A stretch of 64,000 bases of DNA, taken from contig NZ_CP066126.1 of the NCBI RefSeq assembly GCF_020544465.1, positions 1,860,001 through 1,924,000 of the forward strand, read 5' to 3'. A program made the position numbers and the translations under genes. Numbering within the stretch: the stretch's first letter is position 1; every line of letters begins with the position of its first letter. Below the pieces are notes generated by a model, which had not been told where the DNA came from, ran no database searches, and saw only the letters and a program-made list of their open reading frames with translations. Source of the stretch: Chromobacterium rhizoryzae (GTDB lineage: Bacteria; Pseudomonadota; Gammaproteobacteria; Burkholderiales; Chromobacteriaceae). This document shows, one piece after another, positions 52,261 through 61,277 of this stretch.

Positions 52261-53781
52261 GCGCTTCTTGTTCTGCGCGTAAATCAATTGCGCTTTCCAA
52301 TCCTGCCGCTGCGGCTGGCGCGCGATGCCGACGCGGAAGCGTTCGCGCGGGCCGACGCCGGCCTGCCATAGATAGAGCTGGCCATCGTGAGCGCCGCCGT
52401 TCCAGGCGGTCAGATAGTAATCGCTCTGCCGCGCCCAATCCTTGAAACTGACGATGTCGCCGTCCCGCAGGCAGCCGTCCGGCCGGTCCTGAATCTGCAG
52501 CCGCAGTTCCGTGGAGGCGTTGAGCGGGCCTTGCTTGGTGTAGTAGGCGTATTGATTGGCGTCCAGGCCGCCCCACCAGGTCCAGAACCAGCCGGGGCGG
52601 TCGGCGCGCTCCACCCGCAGATAGTCGCCTGAGCGCAGGCAGCCGTTGTCGCGCATGGCGAAGTTGTTGGACAGATTGAAGCGGGCGGCGGGGCCGTTGC
52701 CGGGGCCGGTCTTCAGCCAGCCGTCGTTGGCGGCGGCGCTTTGCAGCCATTGGCCGTTGCCCAGGTTTTGCAGGCTTACCTGGCGGTAGCTGCCGGCCTG
52801 ATCGGTATAGGATTGCGTGGGCGTGGCGGCGTCGGCCCAGGCGAAGGCCTGCACCGGGTAGTGGTCGCTGTAGTCGGTGTAGGCGTAGGTGTGCTTGCCG
52901 ACGGATTGCACCGTCCACTGCGGGGACGGCGCGTCCAGCGCCAGATTGTGCCAGGCGGACGGCTGGCGGTGGGCCTTCAGCGTCAGGATGTAGTCCAGGT
53001 ATTCCGGGACGTCGCCGCCGCGCGCGCCGTAGCGCTCCAGCGCCAGGCCGTTGCGCGCGGTGTCGAAGCTGTCGGCGACGCCGGCGTAGCGCGGCTCGCT
53101 GGCTTGCAGGATGTCCAGCATCGCGCGGTATTCCGCCGGCTTGCGGCGGTCCACGTTCATGTCGCCGGCAATCAGCACCATTTCGTCCTTGGGCAGTTGC
53201 CGCGCGCGCAGCCAGTCGGCGATTTCGCGCAGCTGGGCCTGGCGCACCGCGGCGTGGTCCTTGCAGCCGCTGTCTTCCGACTGCAGATGGGCGCCCAGCA
53301 CGTGATAGTAGCGGCCGCCCGCTTGCAGCTTGGCGTAGGCGAAGCCCTTGAGCGCGTATTGTTCCCAGCTGCAGCCGGCGGTGCGGAACAGGTATTGCCG
53401 TTTTTCCACAATCGGCCAGCGGCTGACGATGGCGACGCCGCCGTCTTCCGGCTTGGCGCCGTTCCAGCCTTCGGTGCCGTCCCAGCCGCTCTGGCTGCGG
53501 CCTATCACCGGGGTCTGGTGCGGGAAGCGGGCTTTCAGGCCTTGCAGCAGCGCTTCGGAGCTGCTGTTGTCCTGCAATTCCTGAAACACCGCCACGTCCT
53601 GGTTTTGCAGGATGGGGGCGGCGGCGATCAGCCGGGCGCGCTGTTCCTGGCCGTAATTGGGATAGAGCGACTGCGGCAGCAGCATCGCGTTCCAGGTGGT
53701 CAGCCTGAGGTCGTCGGGATAGGCGGCGAGGGCGGGGGCGGCCAGCAGCGCGGCGCACAGTGCCAGGCAAGCTTTCATCAT
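52258..53781 (-). CDS. secreted neutral sphingomyelinase-type phosphodiesterase
   Basis: A 507-residue exported protein of the endonuclease/exonuclease/phosphatase fold. Residues 1-20 are a signal peptide ending in ALAA. Catalytic positions can be seen: N31 in TWNAM, E68 in FQELQDN, then SGWDGTEGW, HVLGAHLQSEDSGC (His), IAGDMNVD (Asp and Asn) and YSDHYPV (final His). This set and the AGCSWE/KGFAY motif are those of bacterial sphingomyelinase C. After about residue 300 comes a second domain of about 200 residues with repeated Trp/Gly motifs, probably a lectin-like carbohydrate- or surface-binding part. GGAG precedes the start. The stop codon lies in a repeat element. It would be a cytotoxic exoenzyme. 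Confidence 0.9.
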   Translation of the reverse strand: MMKACLALCAALLAAPALAAYPDDLRLTTWNAMLLPQSLYPNYGQEQRARLIAAAPILQNQDVAVFQELQDNSSSEALLQGLKARFPHQTPVIGRSQSGWDGTEGWNGAKPEDGGVAIVSRWPIVEKRQYLFRTAGCSWEQYALKGFAYAKLQAGGRYYHVLGAHLQSEDSGCKDHAAVRQAQLREIADWLRARQLPKDEMVLIAGDMNVDRRKPAEYRAMLDILQASEPRYAGVADSFDTARNGLALERYGARGGDVPEYLDYILTLKAHRQPSAWHNLALDAPSPQWTVQSVGKHTYAYTDYSDHYPVQAFAWADAATPTQSYTDQAGSYRQVSLQNLGNGQWLQSAAANDGWLKTGPGNGPAARFNLSNNFAMRDNGCLRSGDYLRVERADRPGWFWTWWGGLDANQYAYYTKQGPLNASTELRLQIQDRPDGCLRDGDIVSFKDWARQSDYYLTAWNGGAHDGQLYLWQAGVGPRERFRVGIARQPQRQDWKAQLIYAQNKKR

Positions 53782-54103
53782 GTCTCCGAGGGGTGAGGGA
53801 GCGCAAAGCTTGAATGGCCTTGTTTGCAGAATTGCTATGTCATTTAAATTTGATCTGGCGTAGAATGAGCGCCTGCGCCGCATGCTTGCGCGGTTTGAAT
53901 CTCTTCAGTGTTGTCCCGATAGGAGCGCGCCGGAATGAAGCTGTAATGCCTGTCACTCGTTTGCCCAGCCAGGGCCGTTTGCCGCATTGCCGTTTCGTTT
54001 GGTCTTCCGCTTCGTCTTTGCCCCTTCGCGGGGGCTGTCCATTTCGCTATGGATGCGGTTTTGGCTGGGTGTCCCCAATTTTCTGAATGGAACAGGACTC
54101 CCC
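53782..54103. other. intergenic region upstream of the methyltransferase
   Basis: 322 bases between divergent genes. The AT-rich part near 53830-53865 is a likely promoter zone. An open frame continues upstream of the methyltransferase ATG but has no ribosome binding site or family match. Confidence 0.45.
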
Positions 54104-54919
54104 ATGTCGGAACACGTTTCTCTCGATATTTTTTCGCATAATCAGGCCGCCTGGGACCGCCAGGCCGAGCAGGCCGGTCCGTGGTCGCAGCCAGTGGACG
54201 CCGCCGCCGTCGCCGTCGCGCGCGCGGGCGATCACCGGGCGCGGCTGACGCCGGGGCCGTTGCCGGCCGGCTGGCTGGATCAGGTGGCCGGCTGGCGCAT
54301 TCTGTGTCTGGCCAGCGGCGGCGGCCAGCAGGGTCCGCTCTTGGCGGCGGCCGGCGCCGAGGTCACGGTATTGGACGCCTCCGAGCAGCAGTTGGAGCGC
54401 GACCGCCTAGTGGCGCGGCGCGAAGGGCTGAGCCTGGCGACGGAGCTGGGCGATATGCGCGAGTTGTCCCGTTTCGCCGACGCCAGCTTCGATTGCGTAT
54501 TCCACCCGATTTCCAATCTTTACGTGCCGGACGTGCGTCCGGTGTGGCGCGAGTGCTTCAGGGTGCTGCGTCCGGGCGGCCGCTTGCTCAGCAGCTTTTT
54601 CAATCCGGCGGCCTTCATCGGCGACCGCGATCCGGAATACGCGCGCCAGGGCCTGATCCGGCCGCGCTATCCGGCGCCGTATTCCGATCTGCGGGATCTG
54701 GCGCCGGAGGCTTTGGCGGCCAAGCGGGCCGGCGGCGAGGCGCTGGTCTTCGGCCACAGCCTGGCGGAGCAGATAGGCGGCCAGCTGGAGGCCGGTTTCT
54801 TGCTGGCGGGGTTTCACGAGGAGATGCAGCCGACGCCGCGCTTTGTCATCGACGGCTATCTGCCGGCCTTCATCGCCACCTGGGCGTGCAAGCCGGGGGC
54901 CGGCGGCTTGCCGTCATAG
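54104..54919 (+). CDS. class I SAM-dependent methyltransferase
   Basis: A 271-residue protein. The SAM-binding motif I is ILCLASGGGQQGPLLAAAGAEVTVLDAS (about residues 64-91) and motif post-II is FDCVFHPISNLYV. VLRPGGRLLSSFF is motif III. These fit the UbiE/Methyltransf_11 group. The N-terminal about 55 residues are a lid. The substrate is unknown; the next gene is convergent and unrelated. Confidence 0.9.
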   Translation: MSEHVSLDIFSHNQAAWDRQAEQAGPWSQPVDAAAVAVARAGDHRARLTPGPLPAGWLDQVAGWRILCLASGGGQQGPLLAAAGAEVTVLDASEQQLERDRLVARREGLSLATELGDMRELSRFADASFDCVFHPISNLYVPDVRPVWRECFRVLRPGGRLLSSFFNPAAFIGDRDPEYARQGLIRPRYPAPYSDLRDLAPEALAAKRAGGEALVFGHSLAEQIGGQLEAGFLLAGFHEEMQPTPRFVIDGYLPAFIATWACKPGAGGLPS

Positions 54920-54940
54920 CGGCCGCGCCGGCCGGCCGCG

Positions 54941-55678
54941 TCAGCGGGCGGGATGCAGCCGGCTGTTCAGATAGCGTTCGCCGCGCCGGCGCAGCGGAGA
55001 CGGCGCCAGCTTCAGCCATTGGTTGAAGTGCAGGCCCAGCAAGGTGTTGTTGCCGGCTTTTTCCTGCAGGGCGATGGCCAGGTTGTCGTAGACCGGGTCT
55101 TCGTCGTGGAGGTCGTCGGCGCCGGCTTGGCAGAAGCTGTCGGCGTCCGCGCTCCAGCGGCAGTCCGCGCCCAGGCGCAGGCCGTAGCCGCGGGGCAGGC
55201 CGGAGGCGAGCAGGCGCGCGTATTGGCGCTCGAAGCCGTCGGGGTCGAACAGATAGCTGTCGCAGTGCAGCCAGCGGCCGTCCAGCCGCGCTTGCACCAG
55301 GCCGTGGAACAGGTGTTCCGGCAGGCAGAGGTAGATCGGGGCCGGCACCGCGTGGCGCAGCACGCGCTTGTCCAGCCGCACGAAGCGCAGCCGCGCCGGA
55401 ATGCCGGCGGTGGTCAGCAGCGCGCGCAGCAGATCGCCCTGGGCGTTGCAATGGCCGCGGCCCAGCGCCAGCGTGCGTTCCGGCGTGACGGTTTCAAACT
55501 GGCTGGTGAAGCCGAAGCGCACGCGGTCGCGCACGAAGTCGTGCAGCGCGAGGCAGTAGTCGCGGTCGTTGTCCGGGGAGGCGTCGCTTTGCACCTGGCG
55601 CAGGACTTGGCTCAGGCTCAGGCTCAGCCCGGCGCAGGACGCTGGGCGGACGGGGTCGGGCTGGGGGCTTGGGTGCAT
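54941..55678 (-). CDS. transglutaminase-like superfamily protein
   Basis: A 245-residue protein with the papain-like transglutaminase core: the catalytic Cys in LGRGHCNAQGDLLRALLTTAG (about 75-95), His in LPEHLFHGLVQ (about 128), and Asp in LHCDSYLFDPDGF (about 148). A start at ATG 55678 is most likely; a TTG 18 bases upstream is in frame. There is no signal peptide. Bacterial relatives are mostly uncharacterised peptidase-like enzymes. Convergent with the methyltransferase gene, with a GC-rich palindrome between. Confidence 0.85.
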   Translation of the reverse strand: MHPSPQPDPVRPASCAGLSLSLSQVLRQVQSDASPDNDRDYCLALHDFVRDRVRFGFTSQFETVTPERTLALGRGHCNAQGDLLRALLTTAGIPARLRFVRLDKRVLRHAVPAPIYLCLPEHLFHGLVQARLDGRWLHCDSYLFDPDGFERQYARLLASGLPRGYGLRLGADCRWSADADSFCQAGADDLHDEDPVYDNLAIALQEKAGNNTLLGLHFNQWLKLAPSPLRRRGERYLNSRLHPAR

Positions 55679-55765
55679 GGAATGCTCTGGCGGCAAGTGT
55701 TAAGCATATTGAATATTCTGGGCCGGGGATTGTCAATGCACAGTTTGATGACGGTGGGGCGGAAA

Positions 55766-55796
55766 AGCCGCCGGCCCGGAACAGGAGCCGGCGGCT
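55766..55796 (-). terminator. terminator after the glutamine-synthetase-family gene
   Basis: A ten-base perfect stem (55766-55775 with 55787-55796). On the minus strand it ends in TTTT. It lies beyond a repeat element downstream of the gene at 55968. Confidence 0.75.
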
Positions 55797-55811
55797 AGCG
55801 GTCCGCGCCTT

Positions 55812-55961
55812 AAGAAGCGGTTCAAAGTCCGCAGCGCATTGTGAATGCGTTGCACGGCGAGTACCACTTCGAAACGCGCGTCTACCGTGTGCGCGCTCCG
55901 CTTTCTCAGCGGTTTTCGCCTTGTCTCAGCTTGGCTCGCGAAACGGTGAACACGCTCTAAG
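55812..55961. repeat. 150-bp palindromic repeat copy, partly decayed
   Basis: Carries TTAAGAAGCGGTTC at the left, GAGTACCACTTCGAAACGC and CCGCTTTCTCAGCGGTTTTC in the middle, and GTGAACACGCTCTAAG at the right. Several terminal positions differ from the intact copies. It sits six bases from the stop of the glutamine-synthetase-family gene. Confidence 0.8.
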
Positions 55962-55967
55962 CGCCGA

Positions 55968-57308
55968 TCAAACGTGCAGCAGCAGGAAGCGCCGCTCCCA
56001 CGGGCTGATCACGTCGAAGTATTCGCGGTACTCGGCTTCCTTGATCGCGCTATAGGTGCGGATGAAGTGTTCGCCGAAGAGATTGGTCAGCGGTTCGCAC
56101 TTGAGCAGCATGTCGATGGCGTCGTCCAGATGGCGGGGCAGCTGGTGCGGTTGCTCGTAGGCGCTGCCGCTTAGCGGTTCGGACGGCATCAGGCCCTGTT
56201 TCATGCCCAGATAACCGCAGGCCAGGCTGGCGGCGATGGCCAGATAGGGGTTGACGTCCACGCCGGCCAGGCGGTTTTCCACTCGCCGCGCCTGCGGGTC
56301 CGAGTGCGGCACGCGCAGGCCGCAGGTGCGGTTGTCGTAGCCCCAGGACAGATTGATCGGCGCCGAGGTGTAGCGGCTCAGCCGGCGGTAGGAGTTCACA
56401 TAGGGCGCGAAAAAGGGCATCGCCGGCGGCAGATAGTTTTGCAGGCCGCCGATGAAATGGAAGAATTTCTGCGAGGGCTGGCCGTCCTTCAGGCTGAAGA
56501 TGTTCTTGCCGCTCTCCCTGTCCACCACGCTCTGATGCAAGTGCATGGCGCTGCCGGGCTGGCCCTGCATCGGCTTGGCCATGAAGGTGGCGTACATATT
56601 GTTGCGGATCGCCACTTCGCGCACGGTGCGTTTGAACAGGAAGACCTGGTCCGCCAGCGCCAGCGGGTCGCCGTGGTCCAGATTGATTTCCATCTGGGCG
56701 GTGCCCATTTCGTGGATCAGGGTGTCCAGCGCCAGGCCCTGGGCTTCGCACCAGTCGTACATCACGTCGAAGATGCCGTCGTATTCGTTGACGGCGTCGA
56801 TGGAGAAGCTCTGCATGCCGGCTTCGGTGCGTTTGGTGCGGCCAACCGGCGGGCGCAGCGGGATGTCTTCGTCCGGCTGGATTTCCACCAGGTAGAATTC
56901 CATTTCCGGCGCCACCACGGCCTTGAGGCCTTCGTCTTCGTACAGCTTGAGGATGCGCTTGAGCACATTGCGCGGCGCCAGGTCCACCGGGCGGCCGTCG
57001 AAAAAGGCGCAGTCGTGGATGATCTGGGCGGTGGGCTCCAGGTTCCACGGCACCGGACGCAGGGTGCTGGCGTCGGGAATCAGCCGCATGTCGGGATCGG
57101 CGAGGGAGGTGAAGTCCTGGTCCGGGTAGTCCCCGGTCACGGTCATGGACAGCACGGCTTCCGGCAGGCGCAGGCCTTCGGCCGGATTGTATTTATGGCG
57201 CGGCACGATCTTGCCGCGGGCGAGCCCGGTCATGTCCGGGATCAGGCATTCCACTTCGGTGATGCGATTGTCGTCCAACCATTTGTTGATTTGTTCTGCG
57301 TTATTCAT
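55968..57308 (-). CDS. glutamine-synthetase family, PuuA-like gamma-glutamyl ligase
   Basis: A 446-residue member of the GS-III-type/GlnA-related group of shorter ligases. It starts VECLIPDMTGLARGKIVPR, a stretch typical of gamma-glutamylputrescine synthetase and its relatives. The metal- and ATP-site regions are APEMEFYLVE, EMGTAQMEINLDHG, GSAMHLHQSVV and ENRLAGVDVNPYLAIAA. The length (446) and lack of the adenylylation-site Tyr region argue against nitrogen-assimilation GlnA. It probably ligates glutamate to an amine such as putrescine. No puu catabolic genes are adjacent. Confidence 0.9.
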   Translation of the reverse strand: MNNAEQINKWLDDNRITEVECLIPDMTGLARGKIVPRHKYNPAEGLRLPEAVLSMTVTGDYPDQDFTSLADPDMRLIPDASTLRPVPWNLEPTAQIIHDCAFFDGRPVDLAPRNVLKRILKLYEDEGLKAVVAPEMEFYLVEIQPDEDIPLRPPVGRTKRTEAGMQSFSIDAVNEYDGIFDVMYDWCEAQGLALDTLIHEMGTAQMEINLDHGDPLALADQVFLFKRTVREVAIRNNMYATFMAKPMQGQPGSAMHLHQSVVDRESGKNIFSLKDGQPSQKFFHFIGGLQNYLPPAMPFFAPYVNSYRRLSRYTSAPINLSWGYDNRTCGLRVPHSDPQARRVENRLAGVDVNPYLAIAASLACGYLGMKQGLMPSEPLSGSAYEQPHQLPRHLDDAIDMLLKCEPLTNLFGEHFIRTYSAIKEAEYREYFDVISPWERRFLLLHV

Positions 57309-57712
57309 AAAGCCTCTGTTGTCATGTGTGCGCGCCCGAGCTGCTGTCGCGCCGGGCGTCGTGCCTCAGCGTATGCGGCCGCTGCGCTTGTACTAAAAAT
57401 AATCTACGGTCCAGTGTGCGGCAGCCGGGGCTACGCGGGCAGGCGGGACGGGGCTGGAATCGGGCCCAATGATGGATCGGCAATCCGGGTGCTCCTCTCA
57501 GATTTGGTAATACGGCACAATGCCGCTTTGAATGGCATTGATCGTTTTTGGTTCGAAATGTTCAATATTTTGAACGAATGCATGCTAGTCCCGGCGCGTG
57601 GACATTCGCAATGATTATTGATTGGATGCCGGTCAGTTGTTGGTTTGCGGCAACAGGGAAATCTGCCCAGGGGACTGTTAAGACCTCTTTATGAGTATTA
57701 GAATTAGACGAT
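57309..57712. other. 404-base intergenic region between divergent genes
   Basis: Contains the promoters of the minus-strand ligase gene and the plus-strand DUF748 gene. An AT-richer part lies at about 57540-57710. No operator or gene could be identified. Confidence 0.5.
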
Positions 57713-60700
57713 ATGGAAAACGATACCGAACAGATCACTCCCGCTTCAGATTCCAAGCCGCCAGCGTCTAAACCGCGCCGTCGTTGGCTGCGCTGGCTGG
57801 CGGTTCCCATCGTCTTGCTGGCCCTGCTGTGGGGCTTCCTGGGCTGGCTGGCGCCGGGCATGATCAGCGACGCCGCGGCCAAGTGGGCAAAGAGCATAGG
57901 CCGCACGCTGAGCATGGGCGAGGTGAGGATCACGCCTTGGGACATGTCGCTGGAGGTCAGGGATCTCAAGCTGAGCGAGGGCGACGGCCGGCCGCTGTTC
58001 GCGGTGAAGCGGGCGTATCTGAACCTGGATCCGTCCATGCTCTTGATCGGCCGCTGGCAGGCGCAGGAGTTTTCCCTGGAAGAGCCGCGGCTGGCCCTGG
58101 CGCGCAACCGCGCCGGGCAGTGGAACTGGGCCAGCTTCGTCGCCGACGCAGCCGGCCCGGCCAAGCCCGAAGGGGGCTCGGACAAGCTGCCGCGGCTGAT
58201 GATCAAGGCCTTGAACATCCGCAAGGGCCAGGCGCAGTTGTCCGATCAACTGGGCGGCGACGAGCGCTTCACCCTGGTGCCGTTGAATCTGTCGCTGCTG
58301 GACCTGTCCACGCTGCCGGAAAACGGCAGTTATACGATGCAGGCGGCCATGACCGACGGCACCCGCTTCAACTGGAAGGGCAGCATCAATCTGCAACCGC
58401 TGAAGTCGGACGGCGAGGCGCAGATGGCGGAGTTGCCGCTGGCCTCGGTCTGGCCCTATGTGCAGCCGCATTTCAACACCGCCGCGCCGGAAGGGCGGCT
58501 GTCCGTGTCCGCGCGCTACCATTTTGAAATGTCCGGCAAGACGCCGGAGCTGACGGTGTCGCCGTTCCGCGCCAGCCTGCTGCGCTTCGCGCTGAAGGCG
58601 CCGGGCGGCCGCAGCGAACTGACGATCCCGGAAGTCCGCGTCGAAGGCGGCGCGCTGGATCTGGCGCGTTCAATGCTGAAAGTGCAGTCCATCGAACTGG
58701 ACCAGGGTCTGGCGATGGCCGGGCGCGACCGCGACGGAACGGTGGACTGGCAGAAGGCGATTCCGGCCGCGCCGGCCGCCGCCAAGCCGCAGCCGGCGGC
58801 CGCGCCGCTGCCGTGGCTGGTGAACATCGAGGCGATCAAGCTGCGCAATTGGCGCGTGAGCTACGCGGATCAGGGTTTCCGCCAGCCCTTGGCGCTGGAG
58901 GCCAAGCTGCCTTTGCTGTCCGGCCGTTTCTCCTTGTCGCCGGACAACGGCTTCGCATTGACCGGCCTGCTGGCGCGGCTGGACGAGCTGAAGCTGGGCG
59001 CGCAGGGCGCGGCGCCGGTCTTGAGCCTGGCCAGCGCCGAGCTGGCGTCCAGCCAGCTGTCGCAAAAAGGCCGTCGCATCGAGCCGGGCAAGCTGAGCTT
59101 GAGCGGCCTGGACGCGCAAGTGGAGCGCGACCGCGCCGGCCAGATCAATCTGGCCCGCTTGTTCGAGCCGGCCGGCGGTTCCAAACCGGCCGCCGCCCCG
59201 GCGCGCGCGCAAGGCGAGGCCGCGCCGGCCTGGAAGTTCGACTACCCGGAAATGGCTTTGCAGGACAGCCAGCTGCGCTGGACCGACCGCAGCCTGTCCA
59301 AGCCGGCCAGCATGACGCTGTCCGGCCTGGGCGGCACGGTGGAGGTGGACGACGGCCGGCAATTGGCGCTGGATCTGGCCGGCGGGCTCAACGGCGGCAA
59401 GCTGGCGGTCAAAGCCGATATCGACGCCGCGGCCGGCGCGCTCAAGGGCAGGCTGCGCGCCGACGGGGTGCAGCTGGCGCCGCTGGCGCCGTACGCCTTG
59501 AGTGGAACCTCGCTGCGTTTCGGCGGCGGCGCGTTGTCCGCGGATCTGAATCTGGATGTCGGCGCGCGCGGCTGGCGCGTCGGCGGCTCCGCCGGCGTGG
59601 CGCGGCTGGCGGTGTACGAGCCGGGTGAGAAGCTGCCCTTGCTGGGGTGGCGCGATCTGCAAGTGCGCGGCCTCAGCGCTCAGGGCATGCCGCTGAAAGC
59701 GACGATCAACGATGTGCGGCTGCAAGGGCCGGCGGCGCGGCTGGTGCTGGACGAAAAGCGCGAACTCAATTTGACCCGGCTGTTCGCCGGCCAGGGCGGC
59801 AAGCCGGCGACGCCGGCGCCGGCGGCCAAGGCGGCGCCGCTGCCCTTGGTGGAGGTCCGGTCCATCCATGTGCAGGGCGGGCGGGTGCAGTTCGCCGACC
59901 ACGGCATGAAGCCGGACTTCGCGTCCGACATGCATAATCTGCGCGGCTCCATCCAGAACCTGTCCACCCGCGCCAAGCAGCGCGGCAACATCACGCTGGA
60001 CGGCGACGTGGACCAGTTCGGCGACGTCAAGGTGCGCGGCGCGCTGTCGCCGCTGGCGCCCACGGACAACACCGACATCACCCTGGCCTTCCGCAATATC
60101 TCCATGGGCACCTTGAACCCGTATTCGATGAACTTCGCCGGCTGGCAGGTCAAGGACGGACGCTTGTCGGTGGACCTGCGCTATCTGCTGGAGCAGCGCC
60201 AGCTCAAGGGCGAGAACCGGGTGGTGATCGATTCCCTGCAACTGGGCGACGAGCTGCCGGACAGCGAATACAAGGGCCCGCGGCTGCCGCTGCGGCTGGC
60301 GGTGGCCATTCTGGAGGACAGCGACAAGCGCATCGATCTGGACCTGCCGGTGGCCGGCAGTCTGGACGATCCGCAGTTCAGCTACGGCAAGATCATCTGG
60401 AAAGCCATCGTCAACGTGGTGACCAAGGTGGTGACCGCGCCGTTCCGCGCGCTGGGCGCCTTGCTGGGCGGCGAGGGCTTCGACGATATCCGCTTCGTGG
60501 CCGGCGAGGCCAATGTGACGCCGCCGGAGCGGGAGAAGCTGGTCAAGGTGGCCGGGCTGATGGTCAAGCGGCCCAAGTTGATGCTGTCCATCAGCGGCGG
60601 TTACAACGCCGACGCGGACCGCAAGGAAATGGCGCGCGCGCAAACCGATCTGGCGATCTTCGCCGCCGCCGGCCACCAGCTGGGCGCCGGCGAGCCGCTG

Positions 60701-61036
60701 CCGCTGCCGGACATGCAGGACGAGGAAATCCTGTCCGCGGTCAAATCGGTGTACGGCAAGCAGATCGGCCGCTTCAAGCTGCTGGGCCACACGCTGAAGC
60801 CGGGCGGGCCGTCCGGCGCGGCCCTGGGCAAGCTGCTGCGGGACGAGTTGATCGCCGCGCAGAGCATCACCGACGCCAGCCTGCAGCAACTGGCCAAGCA
60901 ACGCGCCGCCAACGCGCGCGCGGCCATGCTCAAGACCGATCCGGCCTTGCAGGAGCGCATCCAGCTGGGCGAGCCGGTCAAGGTCTCCGCCGGCCGCGAC
61001 GGGGTGCCGCTGGAGGTGAAGCTGAAGACGCCGTGA
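57713..61036 (+). CDS. DUF748 / AsmA-like envelope protein
   Basis: A 1107-residue protein. A short cytoplasmic start and one membrane helix (about residues 24-46) anchor it in the inner membrane. The rest is periplasmic and made of repeated beta-rich units such as LSLSGLDAQVERDRAGQINLARL and LNLTRLFAGQGG. The DUF748 core covers about 700-1000 (GTLNPYSMNFAGWQVKDGRLSVDLRYLLEQRQLKGENR) and an OmpA-like end follows (about 925-1000). Such proteins are thought to bridge inner and outer membranes in lipid transport, like the AsmA/TamB group; that role is inference here. It is not obviously in an operon with its neighbours. Confidence 0.9.
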   Translation: MENDTEQITPASDSKPPASKPRRRWLRWLAVPIVLLALLWGFLGWLAPGMISDAAAKWAKSIGRTLSMGEVRITPWDMSLEVRDLKLSEGDGRPLFAVKRAYLNLDPSMLLIGRWQAQEFSLEEPRLALARNRAGQWNWASFVADAAGPAKPEGGSDKLPRLMIKALNIRKGQAQLSDQLGGDERFTLVPLNLSLLDLSTLPENGSYTMQAAMTDGTRFNWKGSINLQPLKSDGEAQMAELPLASVWPYVQPHFNTAAPEGRLSVSARYHFEMSGKTPELTVSPFRASLLRFALKAPGGRSELTIPEVRVEGGALDLARSMLKVQSIELDQGLAMAGRDRDGTVDWQKAIPAAPAAAKPQPAAAPLPWLVNIEAIKLRNWRVSYADQGFRQPLALEAKLPLLSGRFSLSPDNGFALTGLLARLDELKLGAQGAAPVLSLASAELASSQLSQKGRRIEPGKLSLSGLDAQVERDRAGQINLARLFEPAGGSKPAAAPARAQGEAAPAWKFDYPEMALQDSQLRWTDRSLSKPASMTLSGLGGTVEVDDGRQLALDLAGGLNGGKLAVKADIDAAAGALKGRLRADGVQLAPLAPYALSGTSLRFGGGALSADLNLDVGARGWRVGGSAGVARLAVYEPGEKLPLLGWRDLQVRGLSAQGMPLKATINDVRLQGPAARLVLDEKRELNLTRLFAGQGGKPATPAPAAKAAPLPLVEVRSIHVQGGRVQFADHGMKPDFASDMHNLRGSIQNLSTRAKQRGNITLDGDVDQFGDVKVRGALSPLAPTDNTDITLAFRNISMGTLNPYSMNFAGWQVKDGRLSVDLRYLLEQRQLKGENRVVIDSLQLGDELPDSEYKGPRLPLRLAVAILEDSDKRIDLDLPVAGSLDDPQFSYGKIIWKAIVNVVTKVVTAPFRALGALLGGEGFDDIRFVAGEANVTPPEREKLVKVAGLMVKRPKLMLSISGGYNADADRKEMARAQTDLAIFAAAGHQLGAGEPLPLPDMQDEEILSAVKSVYGKQIGRFKLLGHTLKPGGPSGAALGKLLRDELIAAQSITDASLQQLAKQRAANARAAMLKTDPALQERIQLGEPVKVSAGRDGVPLEVKLKTP

Positions 61037-61104
61037 GGCGGCGGCCGCGCGTCGTGTTTTTACCCATGACAAGCGGGAAAAGCGGCGGCGGCGTGGAATA
61101 GCGC

Positions 61105-61148
61105 TTGATATGTGTCAACGAACGGCGTAACTACATATAGTGTAATAC
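61105..61148 (+). promoter_or_regulatory. FNR and NrdR sites in the nrdJ promoter
   Basis: TTGATATGTGTCAA (61105-61118) is an FNR box with one mismatch. TAACTACATATAGTGT (61128-61143) matches the NrdR box ACACWATATATWGTGT at 13 of 16 positions. TAATAC at 61143-61148 is a plausible -10 and would place the FNR box centre near -42. The NrdR site then covers the region between -35 and -10. Confidence 0.72.
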
Positions 61149-61277
61149 GCCGTTTTTCTTTTCCAGATATTGCGTATCGGACGTGTTGAAACCTTTTGCG
61201 GCCCACACGGTCCATTGCATGCTGGAAGGGGGCCGCCCTGGCCGCCGCAGGCCGCAATTCAAGAGGAACCGGGAACC

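Noticed and set aside
61037..61277. Possible cobalamin riboswitch upstream of the B12-dependent nrdJ
   Set aside because: The leader is short and I could not find the B12-box or the expected long structured region. The FNR- and NrdR-like sites explain the conserved-looking parts.
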